NCBI GenBank assembly: GCA_965153455.1
Contig: OZ234497.1
Location: 19,027,872-19,091,871, forward strand
Origin: Sphagnum compactum
Lineage: Eukaryota > Bryophyta > Sphagnopsida > Sphagnales
DNA length: 64,000 bases
Direction of reading: 5' to 3'
The position numbers were made by a program, and so were the translations under genes. Of this stretch, positions 45,780-63,353 are shown piece after piece. The notes under the pieces were generated by a model. That model did no database searches. It saw only the letters and a program-made list of their open reading frames with translations, and had not been told where the DNA came from. Position 1 is the stretch's first letter, and every line of letters starts with the position of its first letter.

Positions 45780-46400
45780 TTTATAAATTAGGTACTTGGG
45801 TACTTACCTAATAACTTAGAACCTACCTAGTAACCTAGTAGGTACCTAACTCGGTAGGTAATAAGTAAGTTGTACCTAGAGGTGGTAGTAAGTAGGTAGT
45901 AAGTAGGTACCTAGGTAATAGGTAGGTATGTATGTATCACATATTTAGTAGGTACGTAGGTAGGAAGGTGCTTAGTAATAGGTACATATATGTACTACCT
46001 ATTTAGTATGCAAGTAGGTAGTTAATTACTTAGGAATAGGAATAGGTAGTTTAGTAAGTATGTATGACCTACCTAGTAGGTAGGTAAGTAGGTAGGTAGG
46101 TACCTAAGAGTAAGTTGTAGGTAAGTATGTATGACCTATCTAGTAGGTAGGTAAGTAGGTAGGTAGGTACCTAGTAGTAAGTAATAGGTAGGTAAATAGG
46201 TACATACTATTATTTAATAGGTAGGTAAATAGGTAGGTACACACATATGTACATACATGTACTACCTACTAGGTAGATAGGTATGTATTACCTATATCTA
46301 ATAGGTAGGTAGGTAGGTAGGTATGTATGTTTTACATAGTACGTAGGTAGATAATAAATAGTACTAGCCCATAGGTACTAACTACTTTATAGGTAGCTGG
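45780..46400. repeat. TAGG/GGTA tetranucleotide-rich tract
   Basis: Over 600 bases dominated by GGTAGGTA, GTAAGTAGG and CTACCTA words, with repeated longer blocks (AGTAGGTAGGTAAGTAGGTA occurs twice around 46070-46160). It looks like a decayed microsatellite with its own secondary duplications. Confidence 0.85.
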
Positions 46401-46813
46401 TAAATAACTAATAGGTAGTTAGCACCTAATTAAATTACTAACATAGGTAGGTTATTAATGTATGTAGATTAGTCATGTAATCGCAATGTAATTACAAAAT
46501 AATCTTAATCTAGTCATGTAGTCATGATGCGATTGCAATGTAGTCACAAATTTGAGTAAAAAATATGACTAAGGACATATGACCACATGATTAGATTAAG
46601 ACATTAGTAATAAATGTCCAAGTCATGAAAAACATGTTTTGGCATTGTGTTGGTACCATTGGTTTAGGAACTGACACCAAGAAGTTGTCATCGAACTGCA
46701 GAAAAATTTGATGTTAACAAAGCACAGGGCCTAACTACTAATGCATGCATTTCATTTTACAACAACCTACAAACATTGTATGACCAACACAAATATAACC
46801 CAAACCATATATG

Positions 46814-47687
46814 TGACACGCTCCTTGGTTCCTTGATAGACTCCAAATGTGAGTCTGAAATGAAAACAACGGAAGAGTAAGGAGTCGGGGCACGCTCCCT
46901 GGCTCGCAACACTTTAGGGTTAGAGGGGCGTGCTAGAGTTCCAGTATGGGACTAGGAAGAATGACAAGCACTTAATCACTCACACGGATCTGCACAAAAC
47001 CAAACAACAAGTAAGTTAGTGCATAGTTGAAGCACTTTTGGTGCTAAGACGAGCCATGGCCCGGACTTGGGGGAAGTCACCACCTTCCTCCTTATAGTAT
47101 ACTTTGTGCCTCTTCACGAGGCTCACATCCAAATGACATTTTGTCTCGAGACTCCCAAAATTCCCAAAGTTAGGACTCTCGTGACTTTGGGGCCCCATAA
47201 CTTCATGTGCAGACTTCCGATTGCGATGGGGTCTGAAGAAAAGTTGTAGCCCTTGTTGAGAGCTTTTCAACGGTATGTTACATGTCACCTGCACGCAAGG
47301 AAATTGGGTCGATATTTGACTTTTAGTGGTCAGGAGTCAAACTGTCAATTTGACTCCCAACCTTTCTTTTGGCCATAACTTGTATTTCAGATGTTCAAAT
47401 GGGTCATGCAAGCCCATTTTAGACATCTATGTTTCAATAGTTTTCCAATGATATAAAGGACTCTTCAATGCAATGGGTTTTAACCCCTACAATCACCTTC
47501 TGAAGATTCGGGAGTCCATTGGGACTCTAACTCCCAAAATGGGAGTTCATTTGGGAGTGTGAGGGTTCATTCCCTCACACTCTTTTGCACTCCCGGAAGC
47601 ACAAGATGTGACTCCCGGGCTTTACTCTTGGCCCGCAACCTTGCAAGCCCTTGCCTTGGTCACGAGCCCAAGGCTAGGGTTACGACA
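46814..47687 (-). mobile_element. Solo LTR 3 (874 bp, diverged) with ATATG target duplication
   Basis: The plus strand runs from TGACACGCTCCTTGGTTCC to GGTTACGACA, the reverse complement layout of the same LTR family as 44359-45180. It is flanked by ATATG at 46809-46813 and 47688-47692, a perfect 5-bp duplication. It is clearly more diverged from the other two copies than they are from each other, so it is probably the oldest insertion. It interrupts the transposase between the QTLYDQHKYNPNH segment and the first catalytic motif. Confidence 0.9.
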
Positions 47688-49439
47688 ATATGGAACTCAA
47701 ACAAGATAGGTGTTCAAGCAGGCTGACAATCAAGAGCTAGGGTTTTGGCTAAGAGAGGGACGAACACAGTCTATAACATCATTCCTAAATCTCAAGAATG
47801 GCTAACCATAAATTTCATAGTGAATGCAACAGGGGATATACTACTAGGGTTTTACATTTTCAAAGGTGAACGGTTACTAGATGATTACATTCAATTCTAC
47901 AAACCTGGAACCTACATGGCAATGCAAGAAAAAACTTGGATGACTTCATTTTTTTTCAAAGATTTTTTGTTTTTTTTAAAAGGTTTATCCTGGTTCACTT
48001 ACCAATAAGCACTTGTTAATTCTGGATCGGCATGATGATCATGTTATTTTGGAAGCCATAGAATAAACACATGAATTAAACATGGTCACTCTCCCCATTC
48101 ACACCTCGCATGCCTTACAACCTTTCGATGTTTTTTATCTTAAGCCATTTAAAACAACCTTTAGGAAGGAAAATAAATGTTGCAATGTCCAATAGCAATT
48201 ACATGGAGTCTAATGAGATAACCTTAGTTGGGTGGGTTGACCAAGCTTTGGACAAATCAATCACGAAACAAAACATTAGGTCTGGATTTAGGGTTATAGG
48301 CATATACCTTCTAAACCCTAGGGCAATGGACAACAAGATTAGACCTTTTACATTTACATAACGGTTAGCAAATGAACATGAAAGGGAAGAAGAGGAATCA
48401 AATGAGCAACCTAAGGGAGATGAACCAAGAATTGAAGAGTTTGTTGCCACAAACCTTCATATACACACAACAAGAGTACAAATTAGGGTTGAAGAATGTA
48501 ATGCTAGTAGCAGACCTAAAACGGAACAATGCTACTACGTGGACATGCCACGCAACCTTATAGAAGTTGATGAGAGGGTAGAGGAGATAAACATTGAAAA
48601 CCTATAAAATACTAAAAAGGAAGATAAGGCAATGGACTAGGAGGCAATTGAATTTCATGAACTTGGACATCAAAAGGAATAAGAGCCATTTAGCTTAACA
48701 CAAGAGTGAATGAATATTCACAATATACTATCATTGCCACATTTACCTGCAAAACAGACCAAAGGTAAGGAACCATTAATAGACTACTCTCAATCACATG
48801 TCGTCACTTTTGAAAGTATCTTATTATTTTGAAGAAAAAAGTCATGGACAAGGCAATTGCTGATGAAGCCATAGAAGCAAAAAGGAAGCAAAAAAAGGAT
48901 GATAGGTTGAAGAAGGCAGTTAATACCCCAACCCCAGTAGAATGGACAACCTTATGAGAGGCAAGCCAAAGCCACCTTTGATGCATAATGGTCCCTTGTA
49001 GTTAGTACCATAACCCCAACAAAGCAAGCAACCTTGCGAAAGTCTAAAAGGCAAACCAAAGACACCTTTGATGCACAATGGTCCCCTACAACAATAAGAG
49101 TGGCTAGAGGACAACTACATTAAAACATCTAGGTAGTTGTCACCACAAGCTTACACACAGGTGAAACAACACTTAATTTGGGGATCGCAAGTACTAGTCA
49201 ACAACAAGCAAAAGTAACAACAATATCAAGAATGCAACAAAATGATTCAGTGCCGAGTGGAACAATGAGTGTTACAATAGCCAATGTAGCACCAAATGCA
49301 TTAGCAGCTATTGCAATAGCCAATGCAGCACCAAATCAACTAGGAAATGTAGCAATGACCCATGCATCTACGAGCGCTACATGGCCAAGTGCTACAATTG
49401 CTTAAGTATATCAAAAGGGGCAAGGGATAGGGGAAAGGG

Positions 49440-51190
49440 AATGGGGAGCCAAAACTTCGAAGAACAGGAACTTAAAAAAGCTACATGACTAAGAGCTAAA
49501 GGAACCAACAACGAGGAGCAAAAGGAGCTAACACGAGTAGGAGCAATAAGAGCTACAACTAGGAACAAAAGGAATTATGAACCAAGAACAAGAGGAGCTG
49601 GACTAGATATAAGAAAATTGTAGACTAAGAGTAAGAGGAGCTACCAACTAGGAACAAGAAGAGCTATAACCAAGATCAAGAGGAGTTGTAGACCATGAGC
49701 AAAAGGAGTTGTGACCAGGAGCAAAAGGAGTTGCGAATTAGGAGCAAGAATAGCTACCACCAAGAACAAGAGGAGTTATGAACCAAGAGCAAAAGGAACT
49801 CTGACCAGGAACAAGAAGAGCTACAAACCAAGAATAAAAGGAACTCGACCATGACCAAGAAGAATTAGAATCTAGGAGCAAGAGGAACTATAGCCCAAGA
49901 GCAAGAATATTTGCCAACTAGGACCAAAAGGAACTCTGACCAACACCAAGAGGAGTTGCAAACTAGCGACAAGAAGAGCTACGAACCAAGAGCAAAAGGA
50001 GTTGGACAAGGACCAAGTAGAGCTAGACCAAGACCAAGAAGAACTAGAGACCAGGAGCACGAGTGACGCGTTCCTTGGTTCCGGGGTGAACCCACTTGAG
50101 GGGTTCACCAATGTGAAGTTGCGGAAAGTGGGGACCGAAGGGCACGCTCCCGACTTCCAACTCTAGAAAGGGGTAGAGGGTCGAGTTGGAAGCCCCGGGA
50201 TTAGACTAGGAAGATGGACTAGTAGATCAAGCACGAATCTGCATCCAAAACCAACCACAAATGGGTTAGTTCACATTCGGGAACACCCTTGGGTGTTGGG
50301 ACAAGCCACGGGCACTTCGGACTACTTGACTCACCACGGCCCGGACTTGGGGGAAGCCACCACCTTCCCCCTTATAGTTATCTCTGCAGCTCACAACGGA
50401 GGCTACATCCAAATGGCACATTTTGTTGGGACTCCCGAAATGGAGTCCCGAAACTGTCCCGGCGGGACTCTCGGGACTTTGAACGGTCATAACTCCCGAT
50501 TCCGAAGTCCGATCGCGACAAGGTCTAAACCTAAGTTGTAGCCCTCGTCGAGATCTTTCCAACGCCATGTCGCACTCCCTGAGGCGACGTCGGGAAAGGG
50601 TCGATTCCCGACTTTTAGTGGTCGGGAGTCAAACTGCCAGTTTGACTCCCGGCCCTTCTTTTGCCCATAACTTGGGCTGCAGATGTCCAAATGTCCAATG
50701 CGAGGCCATTTTCGATATCTACGTTTCAAGACCTTTCCAATGACACCAAGAACACCCCAATGCGAGGTGTTTTGGGCCTTGCTGTTGAGCTCTGAACATT
50801 CGGGAGTCCCAGAGGACTCCAAACCTCCAACTTTTCCAAGTGTTGGGCTTCACCCCCACACTTGGACAAAGTGGGGTTGCGACAACGAGGAGCTGCCAAC
50901 TAGGAGCAATAAGAACTACCAACCAAGAGCAAGAGGAGCTCTAACCAAGACCAAGAGGAGCTACAAACTAGCAACAAGAGGAGTTGCAAACCAATAGTAA
51001 AAGGAGCTCTGACCAGGAGCAATAGGATTTGCAACCCAAGAGCAAGACGAATTGCCAACTAGGAACAATAGGAGCTTAGACTGGGAGCAAGAGGAGTTGC
51101 AAACCAAGAGCAAGAGGAGGCAATGACTAGGAACAAGGGGAGTTTCATAACCAGGAGCAAAATCGAGGAGCCAACGACCAGGAGCTTCAA
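49440..51190. repeat. Degenerate minisatellite, GAGCAAGAGGAGCTA family (interrupted)
   Basis: Two blocks (49440-50063 and 50885-51190) made of roughly 24-26 bp units such as ACCAAGAGCAAGAGGAGCTA and ACCAGGAGCAAAAGGAGTTG. The blocks were one array before solo LTR 2 inserted. The purine-rich plus strand gives Lys/Arg/Ser-rich peptides with many stops, so coding is unlikely. It follows the C-terminal tail of the pogo-like transposase. Confidence 0.85.
50064..50884 (-). mobile_element. Solo LTR 2 (821 bp) with ACGAG target duplication
   Basis: The plus strand starts TGACGCGTTCCTTGG and ends GTGGGGTTGCGACA. It is flanked by ACGAG at 50059-50063 and 50885-50889, a perfect 5-bp duplication. It is nearly identical to solo LTR 1 but on the opposite strand. 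It sits inside the GAGCAAGAGGAGCT minisatellite. The minus-strand TATA-like CTATAAGG lies around 50371-50378. Confidence 0.92.
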
Positions 51191-53073
51191 GGAGCACAAG
51201 GAGGAAGCAGATTCAACATTTTGCATCTTGTTCGCTACCTCCCAAAGAGGATCTACAAGCCCAATTTTTTTAGAGAAGTAACTAGAATGCTAGTTCGATG
51301 AGGAGACCAAGGAGAACGGGAATGGAGTTTGGTGCGTGCAGTTTTATTGCACAACAACATTCAACGAATTAGGGTTTAATGAACTTAGGTTCAAGGTTGA
51401 GCGTTCTTGGGATTTTTGGTGACCAATCAATTGGATGGGATGCATTTGGATCGCTACGGTGATTTTGTGAATGTTAAAGGGAGATGAATGTTTGCTTTGG
51501 GAAAAAGTTCATCCTAGGGATGGAGGTAGGTAGCGTATTATTATGCAAAAACAAGGGTATGCTCATAGCAAGGAAGTTGTACGGACAACAAGATAAAGGT
51601 GTACATAGCCAATTTTTATGAAATTTTTGACCCCTTTCACTTTGAGTGGCCACAACTTACATGTTTCTTCACCATTTTAAGCAATTCAAAGCGTCATGGG
51701 AGCGCCCATAGTCAACTTACATTTGGTCTTGGAAAAGCATTGCCAACCGATCACTCAATTAAAAAAACAAAGGTCTGCAGGCCACTAAGTGTCTGGACAT
51801 TAGCCTCTATACCCTATAGCAACTTAAGGAATTTTGGCCCCTAGCTGATAGCTCTATTTTTATATGAGGATTTTTGAAAGATGATATTTTGGCTTATGTT
51901 GAAACTTGAGATATAGTCATAAAGTTATAGTATCTTGAAGGATTTTGATTTCTTTTTGAGGACTTTTTGAAGATTATATTCTTGCATGGTGAAATATTTG
52001 AGTTTCCATAATTCTTCTTTTGCCTTTAAGACACTTTTTAATGTCAATGGCAAGGCCACAGTGTGACACACCCCTTGTTTCACTGTGGTACTAGTGTAGG
52101 TGCTGGTTCACCACAAGCCCACAATAGGTGGCCACTATCTAAGCAGAGATGCATGCAGATGTTTAGGTCAGGGAGTGAAGTTGAGAACCAGCAGCTAACC
52201 AAGTCCAAACTTAACACTTCCTGCAATAGATACAAGTAGCTACTTAGGTGCCTCACTCAAGCAGGCGAATGCTTGGATACTTGGAGAACTCAGTACTTAG
52301 CTCAAGCAATGACCTAATGCTTCATCCATTCTAGAGTCAATGTTTCTCCCATAGGATGCAAGAAATGACCTGTAACTACTCCTGCTTTGACAGTGAAATA
52401 GATCATCATACCTGATGTTTCTCCCATAGGATGAAAGAAATGACCTGTAACTACTACTGCTTCGACAGTGAAATACATCATACCTGGTGAATGTTACACA
52501 TCAAAATTATGAAACATTAGGTACATAAATCCACAAGACTTCCTGGAAAACTCTTGTCCATACAATAATTCATTGATCCCATTATGAAATGTTTGAGCAT
52601 TCTGCATTTGTGTGTATAACAATATCAACACAACTTATCTCAACTCAAGCTGTACTGTGCAGCACATCTGCCATCACCCTCTGGAATCCATTGACTCCAA
52701 TCCCAATTTTTAGGAGGATAAAGTTACCACTTAAATTTTCCAACTAAACCTGTCCAAAGATTACAGACTAAACATCAGATTTCTCTAACCGTCCAACTTC
52801 TTTCCTAATATGTTAGGAAAACTGTCCCAGAGACCCCCCCCTCTTTGTAGGTGATTGCTTGTTCCCTGGTGTGTGTGGTGGCTCTAGTGTTCATGTAAAA
52901 GGCTGGTTCATAATCCAGACAAGAAAAACTGAAACAAATAGAAATATATAAAGATAATCCTTAGTGGGGACAGACTCCAGTGCTAACCTGGCAACTTAAG
53001 ACCTTCCACAAGGTGTTTTGTCTCCCAGTTCAATATGTAGTAATTCGAAGCAATCCTCCACTGCTAAACATCT
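51191..53073. other. Intergenic region, no supportable gene
   Basis: AT-rich DNA upstream (on the plus strand) of the SelO 3' end. Apart from a short tandem duplication listed separately, nothing is recognised. The last 100-200 bases probably contain the SelO 3' UTR. Confidence 0.5.
52341..52490 (+). repeat. 75-bp tandem duplication
   Basis: TGTTTCTCCCATAGGATG begins at 52341 and again at 52416. AGAAATGACCTGTAACTACT and GACAGTGAAATA follow in both copies with a few differences. Confidence 0.9.
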
Positions 53074-59027
<5,954 letters not shown>

Positions 59028-59098
59028 GGAAGCGAGAACACAAGACGGGCAGCGAGGGTTTGCAGACAGCAACCGGAGCGGGGGTTTGCAGCACCGCA

Positions 59099-59123
59099 GA
59101 GTACAGTACAGTACAGTACAATA
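59099..59123. repeat. (GTACA)n microsatellite upstream of SelO
   Basis: Four to five copies of GTACA lie about 75-95 bases upstream of the chosen SelO ATG, probably in the 5' UTR. An in-frame ATG at 59126 lies just upstream of it. Confidence 0.85.
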
Positions 59124-59162
59124 CATTACAAGTGCCTGGAGGAAGAGCCGGGGAGCGACACT

Positions 59163-59184
59163 GCCACGTGGACGTTACGTGGCA
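59163..59184. promoter_or_regulatory. G-box / ABRE-like cluster upstream of SelO
   Basis: GCCACGTGGAC (palindromic G-box CACGTG at 59165-59170) is followed within 10 bases by TACGTGGC, an ABRE-core match. Paired ACGT cores are typical bZIP/bHLH binding sites in plant stress and ABA responses. They lie about 140 bases upstream of the SelO ATG. Function is inferred. Confidence 0.5.
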
Positions 59185-59449
59185 GTGCAGCGCACACGGT
59201 CAGATCACAATTTTTTTAAAAAGTACACATAAACTACTACCACAAACCCAATCACAAACTTTTTTTGATTCGGTCAGTTACCTACATGTGTCAGGGACTC
59301 ATCATCCGGATTTTCATCAAATGCCCAACAATAACATACCACCCATTTGGGCATTGTGTGTAGGGTAAAACCCTAAGATAAAGCCCTAGGTTGAGGGCAT
59401 CACCGAAGCTAGGGATGCCCCCTTGGCTCCTTATTAAGGGCTTTATGCT

Positions 59450-59613
59450 CATCCTAGGGTACAAGGCTTGGGAACGGATTCTCATCCTAGGGTACGAGGC
59501 TTGGGAACGGATTCTCATCCTAGGGTACGAGGCTTGGGAACGGATTCTCATCCTAGGGTACATGGCTTGGGAATGGATTCTCATCCTAGGGTACAAGGCT
59601 TAGGAATGGATTC
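59450..59613. repeat. 33-bp tandem repeat, five copies
   Basis: The unit CATCCTAGGGTACGAGGCTT plus GGGAACGGATTCT repeats five times with a period of 33. The period is divisible by three, so both strands show an 11-residue periodic open frame, but nothing indicates a gene. Confidence 0.95.
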
Positions 59614-60539
59614 ATCACCATATGACTAACTAGCAATTACTAGCGATTATGGCTGCATGTTGGCTTTACCTTAGGATGAGGGTATAGCCTCGGGGCAAGC
59701 CCCTTATTTATTTCGGTGATGCTTTCATCCTAGGGTTTTGCCTAACGTAATGCGCGTGCCAATCCACCTTGGATGAAAAAGCTCAATCAGCCTTTGTTGA
59801 AGAAATTGTAACATTGCAATGAAGGAGTGAGAGAACTTGCTCCATAGGATGAAGTACCTAAAAGTCCTTATGAAAATCAAAATTACCCTCCAAAGACCAT
59901 AAGAGGGGACTTATTGATTATAGCACCCACCTTGATGATGAGCTACCCTTTCTTAGTCCTCGATGCCTTATGTACCTACGATGGAATGAGCCCGAGCCTA
60001 TTCCACCTAGGAACATGGCAAGCCCAATTTTGGTAGGTGGTAACACGGGTTCTCCCAAGGCTTGTTCCAAAACAAAACCAATTTTTTTTTAAAACGTTGG
60101 TTGATTCGTGTTTGAAGTGTCTTTACTAGTCATTGATTTGCATTAAAAATTTAACATTGACAACACCAAACCTAAAGCCAATAAATGGTTGCATGTTTTG
60201 CCTAGGAAAACTTAGGACCCAAAAACTAGTTATGATGTTATGCTTGACTTTGATTATGTAAACTTGCAAAGCTTTATTCATTAGAAGCATCCATATAATT
60301 TTCCATTGAGAATTGGAAGTACTAGAAGAAAGGACCAAGTCCTATTTGAACTAATACAAATTAAACCTCTAACATCACAAGGTGATAAAAGAGATCTTAA
60401 TTGGATGGATTTACATATGACCAACAAGGAAAATCCTAATGTTTGGAGATTCGTCTACTTGGCCTTCATTATATATATACTTTTCAAGATGAGAAAAGAA
60501 GACAAAGCTTATGGGTTAATTTTTGGAGCTGCAACATAA
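59614..60539. other. Intergenic, possible coding relics
   Basis: The plus strand at about 59910-60090 reads open without a start, with coding-like composition (LIDYSTHLDDELPFLSPRC). Another frame at 60306-60539 gives 77 residues ending LIFGAAT. I recognise neither; they may be transposon remnants. Confidence 0.35.
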
Positions 60540-62110
60540 GTTACAACTAAACAATTTAGTTGCAAACTACTTATAACTAAAATGTTTATTCCATATTTAT
60601 TATCATTTTATTTTGATAAATTACATAATTAAATAGACCTAAATGACTAACTAACTAATTACATATAGTATTATTAATTCATCAATAATTTTTAATTACA
60701 TAATTATAAGTTTCAACCAATTAATTAAATTATTTTATCAAATAAATAAATATGAATATTTTCTATAAAAGGTCTATTATTATAATTATTTATTAACTAA
60801 TTTATTGTGTTAAATATGAATCATAAAAATTCAAATTGTATATATACATATATGTTAATTACTACCATAATTTCATTATTTGTTCCAATTACAGTAACAT
60901 TGTTGTCAAAATTTTAAATCAGATTCAAGTTTAAAGATTTTAAATCATAATTTACAAAAAATTAAGTTGAATTTAAAATAATGAAATTTGTGTGTTTACT
61001 ATATAAATAAAATAATCCTAGTGATTTTACAAGAATTAAACATTGATTAGAAAAATTAGTTTTTATTGTAAATAACTATATATATAATCTTAGTATATTA
61101 ATTAATTTTTCTTACTAAAAAATATTAATATTTAGTGTAATTTTTTCATATTTTCATAACATTTAATTTTAAAATAAGTTGTCACAAGTTCTCATTTAAA
61201 TTATTTATTTTAATTAAATTACTTTAATCAATGTAAAATTAATGCAAATATTTTAAATACTAATTACGAATGTAAATGAACAGTTTAATTTATTGTAATA
61301 TAATTCCAACATTATAGTTATTACATTAATTATTCTAACTAAAGTAAATTTATTGTTATTTTTTAAATGAGATTAAAGATTATAGGTTATAAAAGATGAG
61401 TATTTCATTTTAGTCACAAATTATGAAATTACTATAATTATTGTATAAATAAAGTAATTATAATGATTTTACAGTAATTTTGCATTAATAATAGTAATTA
61501 CTTTTGATATTATAAAATTATTGATTATCATTGCAAAACTCTATGCTGTAATAATAATATTTATTTATTATAAAAATTATTGTAAGTACAATAATTACAT
61601 CAATATCTTTAATTAAGATTACAAAAAACACTTGAAATTAAATTAAATTATTATATAATATTTTTAAATTATGAGTATAATATTATAGATTATATAATTG
61701 ATATATAATTATTTTATTTACATGAATTATTTTTAATTAGTCAAAATGTGAATATTAATGTAAAATTTAATCTGTTATAATATTATTTAGTGTTAAGTAA
61801 ATAAATTTTTAAATAAATAAATAATTATATTAATTGAAAGGAACATAATTATAGTAATTATAATCAATACTCTAGTTATAACAAAATAGTATGAATATTA
61901 GAAATAATACTTTTAAATGTAATTTAGAAATCATGAATATTGAGTTCAATTAGAATTTTAAAAATTATTGTAATTATGGATATTTTACAATAAGTTTTTA
62001 TTAATTATAAGAATCTATTTTATTTTAATTATTAAAAAAATTATGACAAGAAAATTAAGAAAAGGTTGTCTAAAAATATAACCTACATACAATTTAAATA
62101 CAACCATTAT
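60540..62110. other. Extremely AT-rich tract, no gene
   Basis: About 1.5 kb made almost only of A and T, with many TAATTA, TTTAAAT and ATTATAA words and no open frame of note. Composition is far more extreme than the rest of the window. Confidence 0.8.
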
Positions 62111-62289
62111 TTGTAACTCATTTGATCACATTTGCAACTAATGGTAATTACAGGGGTGTTTTTAAATGAAAACCATGTGAAAGTCCAAATGGAAGGATGA
62201 AAAAAAATTAGTCACAAGTGAAGTTGCAATGTAGTTGCAAGCATAACCAAATGCAAAAAATAGTTGCAAAAAAAACCAATATATGAGTT

Positions 62290-62560
62290 GTCTTGGATCT
62301 TGGTCTTGACGTTATCAATGGTATCAAACCATATGTGTGCATGCATTTGAGGTTGTATGTGGCCCATGGATTCTGTCTATGGTGCGTAGCTGTTGCAACA
62401 TCATAAATGATGTATGTGTATGGGGATTTAGGCTTGTATTGGGCCAATTGAACCTCTGTGGAATTTGCAATTCTTGGAACAACATATATGGCCTATGTAT
62501 GCATGCATTTGAAGTTGTAGGTATCCCATTGAATCTTTGTAGGGTCTGCAAAAACTTGTA
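62290..62560. repeat. Degenerate internal repeat around GCATGCATTTGA
   Basis: TGTGCATGCATTTGAGGTTG (62336 on) and TATGCATGCATTTGAAGTTG (62500 on) start related blocks, each followed by a GGCCCAT/ATCCCATTGAATC-like segment. A middle block (GGCTTGTATTGGGCCAATTG) is related at lower similarity. Confidence 0.6.
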
Positions 62561-63353
62561 ACCAATTTTTTACAATTGATTGCTTATAAAAACCCAATTT
62601 TCTTCTAGTGAATTTACAATCTAAAGAAGAGTCATTCGCCTAGAAATGTACCTATAAAAAACAATGAAAAAGAAGTTCCGACTACTGATGATCTTGGGAA
62701 TCAACAATGGGCATCAACATCATCTTTCTAAAGTGAATGATCATTTTTCTTTTGGTAATATTGTGTATAGGTATTCATTTGATCCTTAGTAAATATTTCC
62801 TTTGCAAATGATCATTTCTTGAAACTTTGGGAAATCGCTTTTAGGCCACAATTGTATTTTGCTTGAAGTGCATAACTAAATAGCAAGCTTAGATTGTTGT
62901 CCTCACCATATCAATCCCTTTTAGAAACCCTTACAATCTAGCTACAAGTTACCACCTCCATGATCTACATTGTTGGACAAAAATGTAATTACAGCTAAGT
63001 TTCAAGTTCATTTGGTTAAAACATTTAAAAAATGATTATCCATCCTTCTAATGGTCGGTTTTTTTCTATTGGAGATATTAGGAAATGGTTAAGAGTTCAA
63101 GTTGTTAAACTTGAGAAGTGACAATTATCTTCATTGGTAGACATGGCCTTCAACAACTTGTCTGATTTGAAACAAATGAATAACCCCCCTTACTTGCTAC
63201 TTATTGTCATTGAGAAGACAACTTAGTTCGACCCAAAACTACATTGATAACTCATTGAAATGACAAAAGAACATTCGATATAATTTGAGCTGAAATTAGG
63301 TTTGTAACTCATTAGGGACTAACACACTCATCATGAATTGGACACTTGTAGGA
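62561..63353. other. Intergenic, nothing recognised
   Basis: AT-rich DNA with no open frame, repeat or motif that stands out. Confidence 0.5.

Larger units (their letters stand above)
45260..46640. mobile_element. About 1.4-kb non-coding insertion in the transposase gene
   Basis: Transposase similarity stops near 45260 and resumes near 46640. The inserted DNA starts and ends with GACTACATGACTATGTAGTC-like words in both orientations (45320-45345; 46490-46560), and contains a SINE-like segment and a TAGG-rich microsatellite. A possible GCATT duplication (about 45254 and 46646) is too short to be sure. Type is unknown; it could be a non-autonomous DNA transposon that later collected other sequences. 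Confidence 0.5.
44108..48900 (+). pseudogene. Pogo/Tigger-like DDE transposase gene, split by three insertions
   Basis: Four separated pieces on one strand align with one transposase. The first (44108-44358) is an N-terminal psq/CENP-B-type helix-turn-helix with SKSWNIPLSSLCDHLN and KMGPRG. The second (45186-about 45260) reads MKVAELTQTMATPFQNGIL. The third (about 46640-46813) has WYHWFRN and QGLTTNACISFYNNLQTLYD. The fourth (47688-about 48600) is the DDE domain: VLAKRGTNTVYN, SQEWLTINFIVNATGD, PGTYMAMQ, LLILDRHDDHV (about 48012-48045) and HTSHALQPFDV (about 48097-48130), then a WVDQALDKSITKQNIRSGF C-terminal block. The first catalytic motif, usually N/C-D-E-T-G, reads SNKIG. There are many in-frame stops and shifts. 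A Lys-rich tail (KVMDKAIADEAIEAKRKQKK) lies at about 48838-48900. It is dead. Confidence 0.85.
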
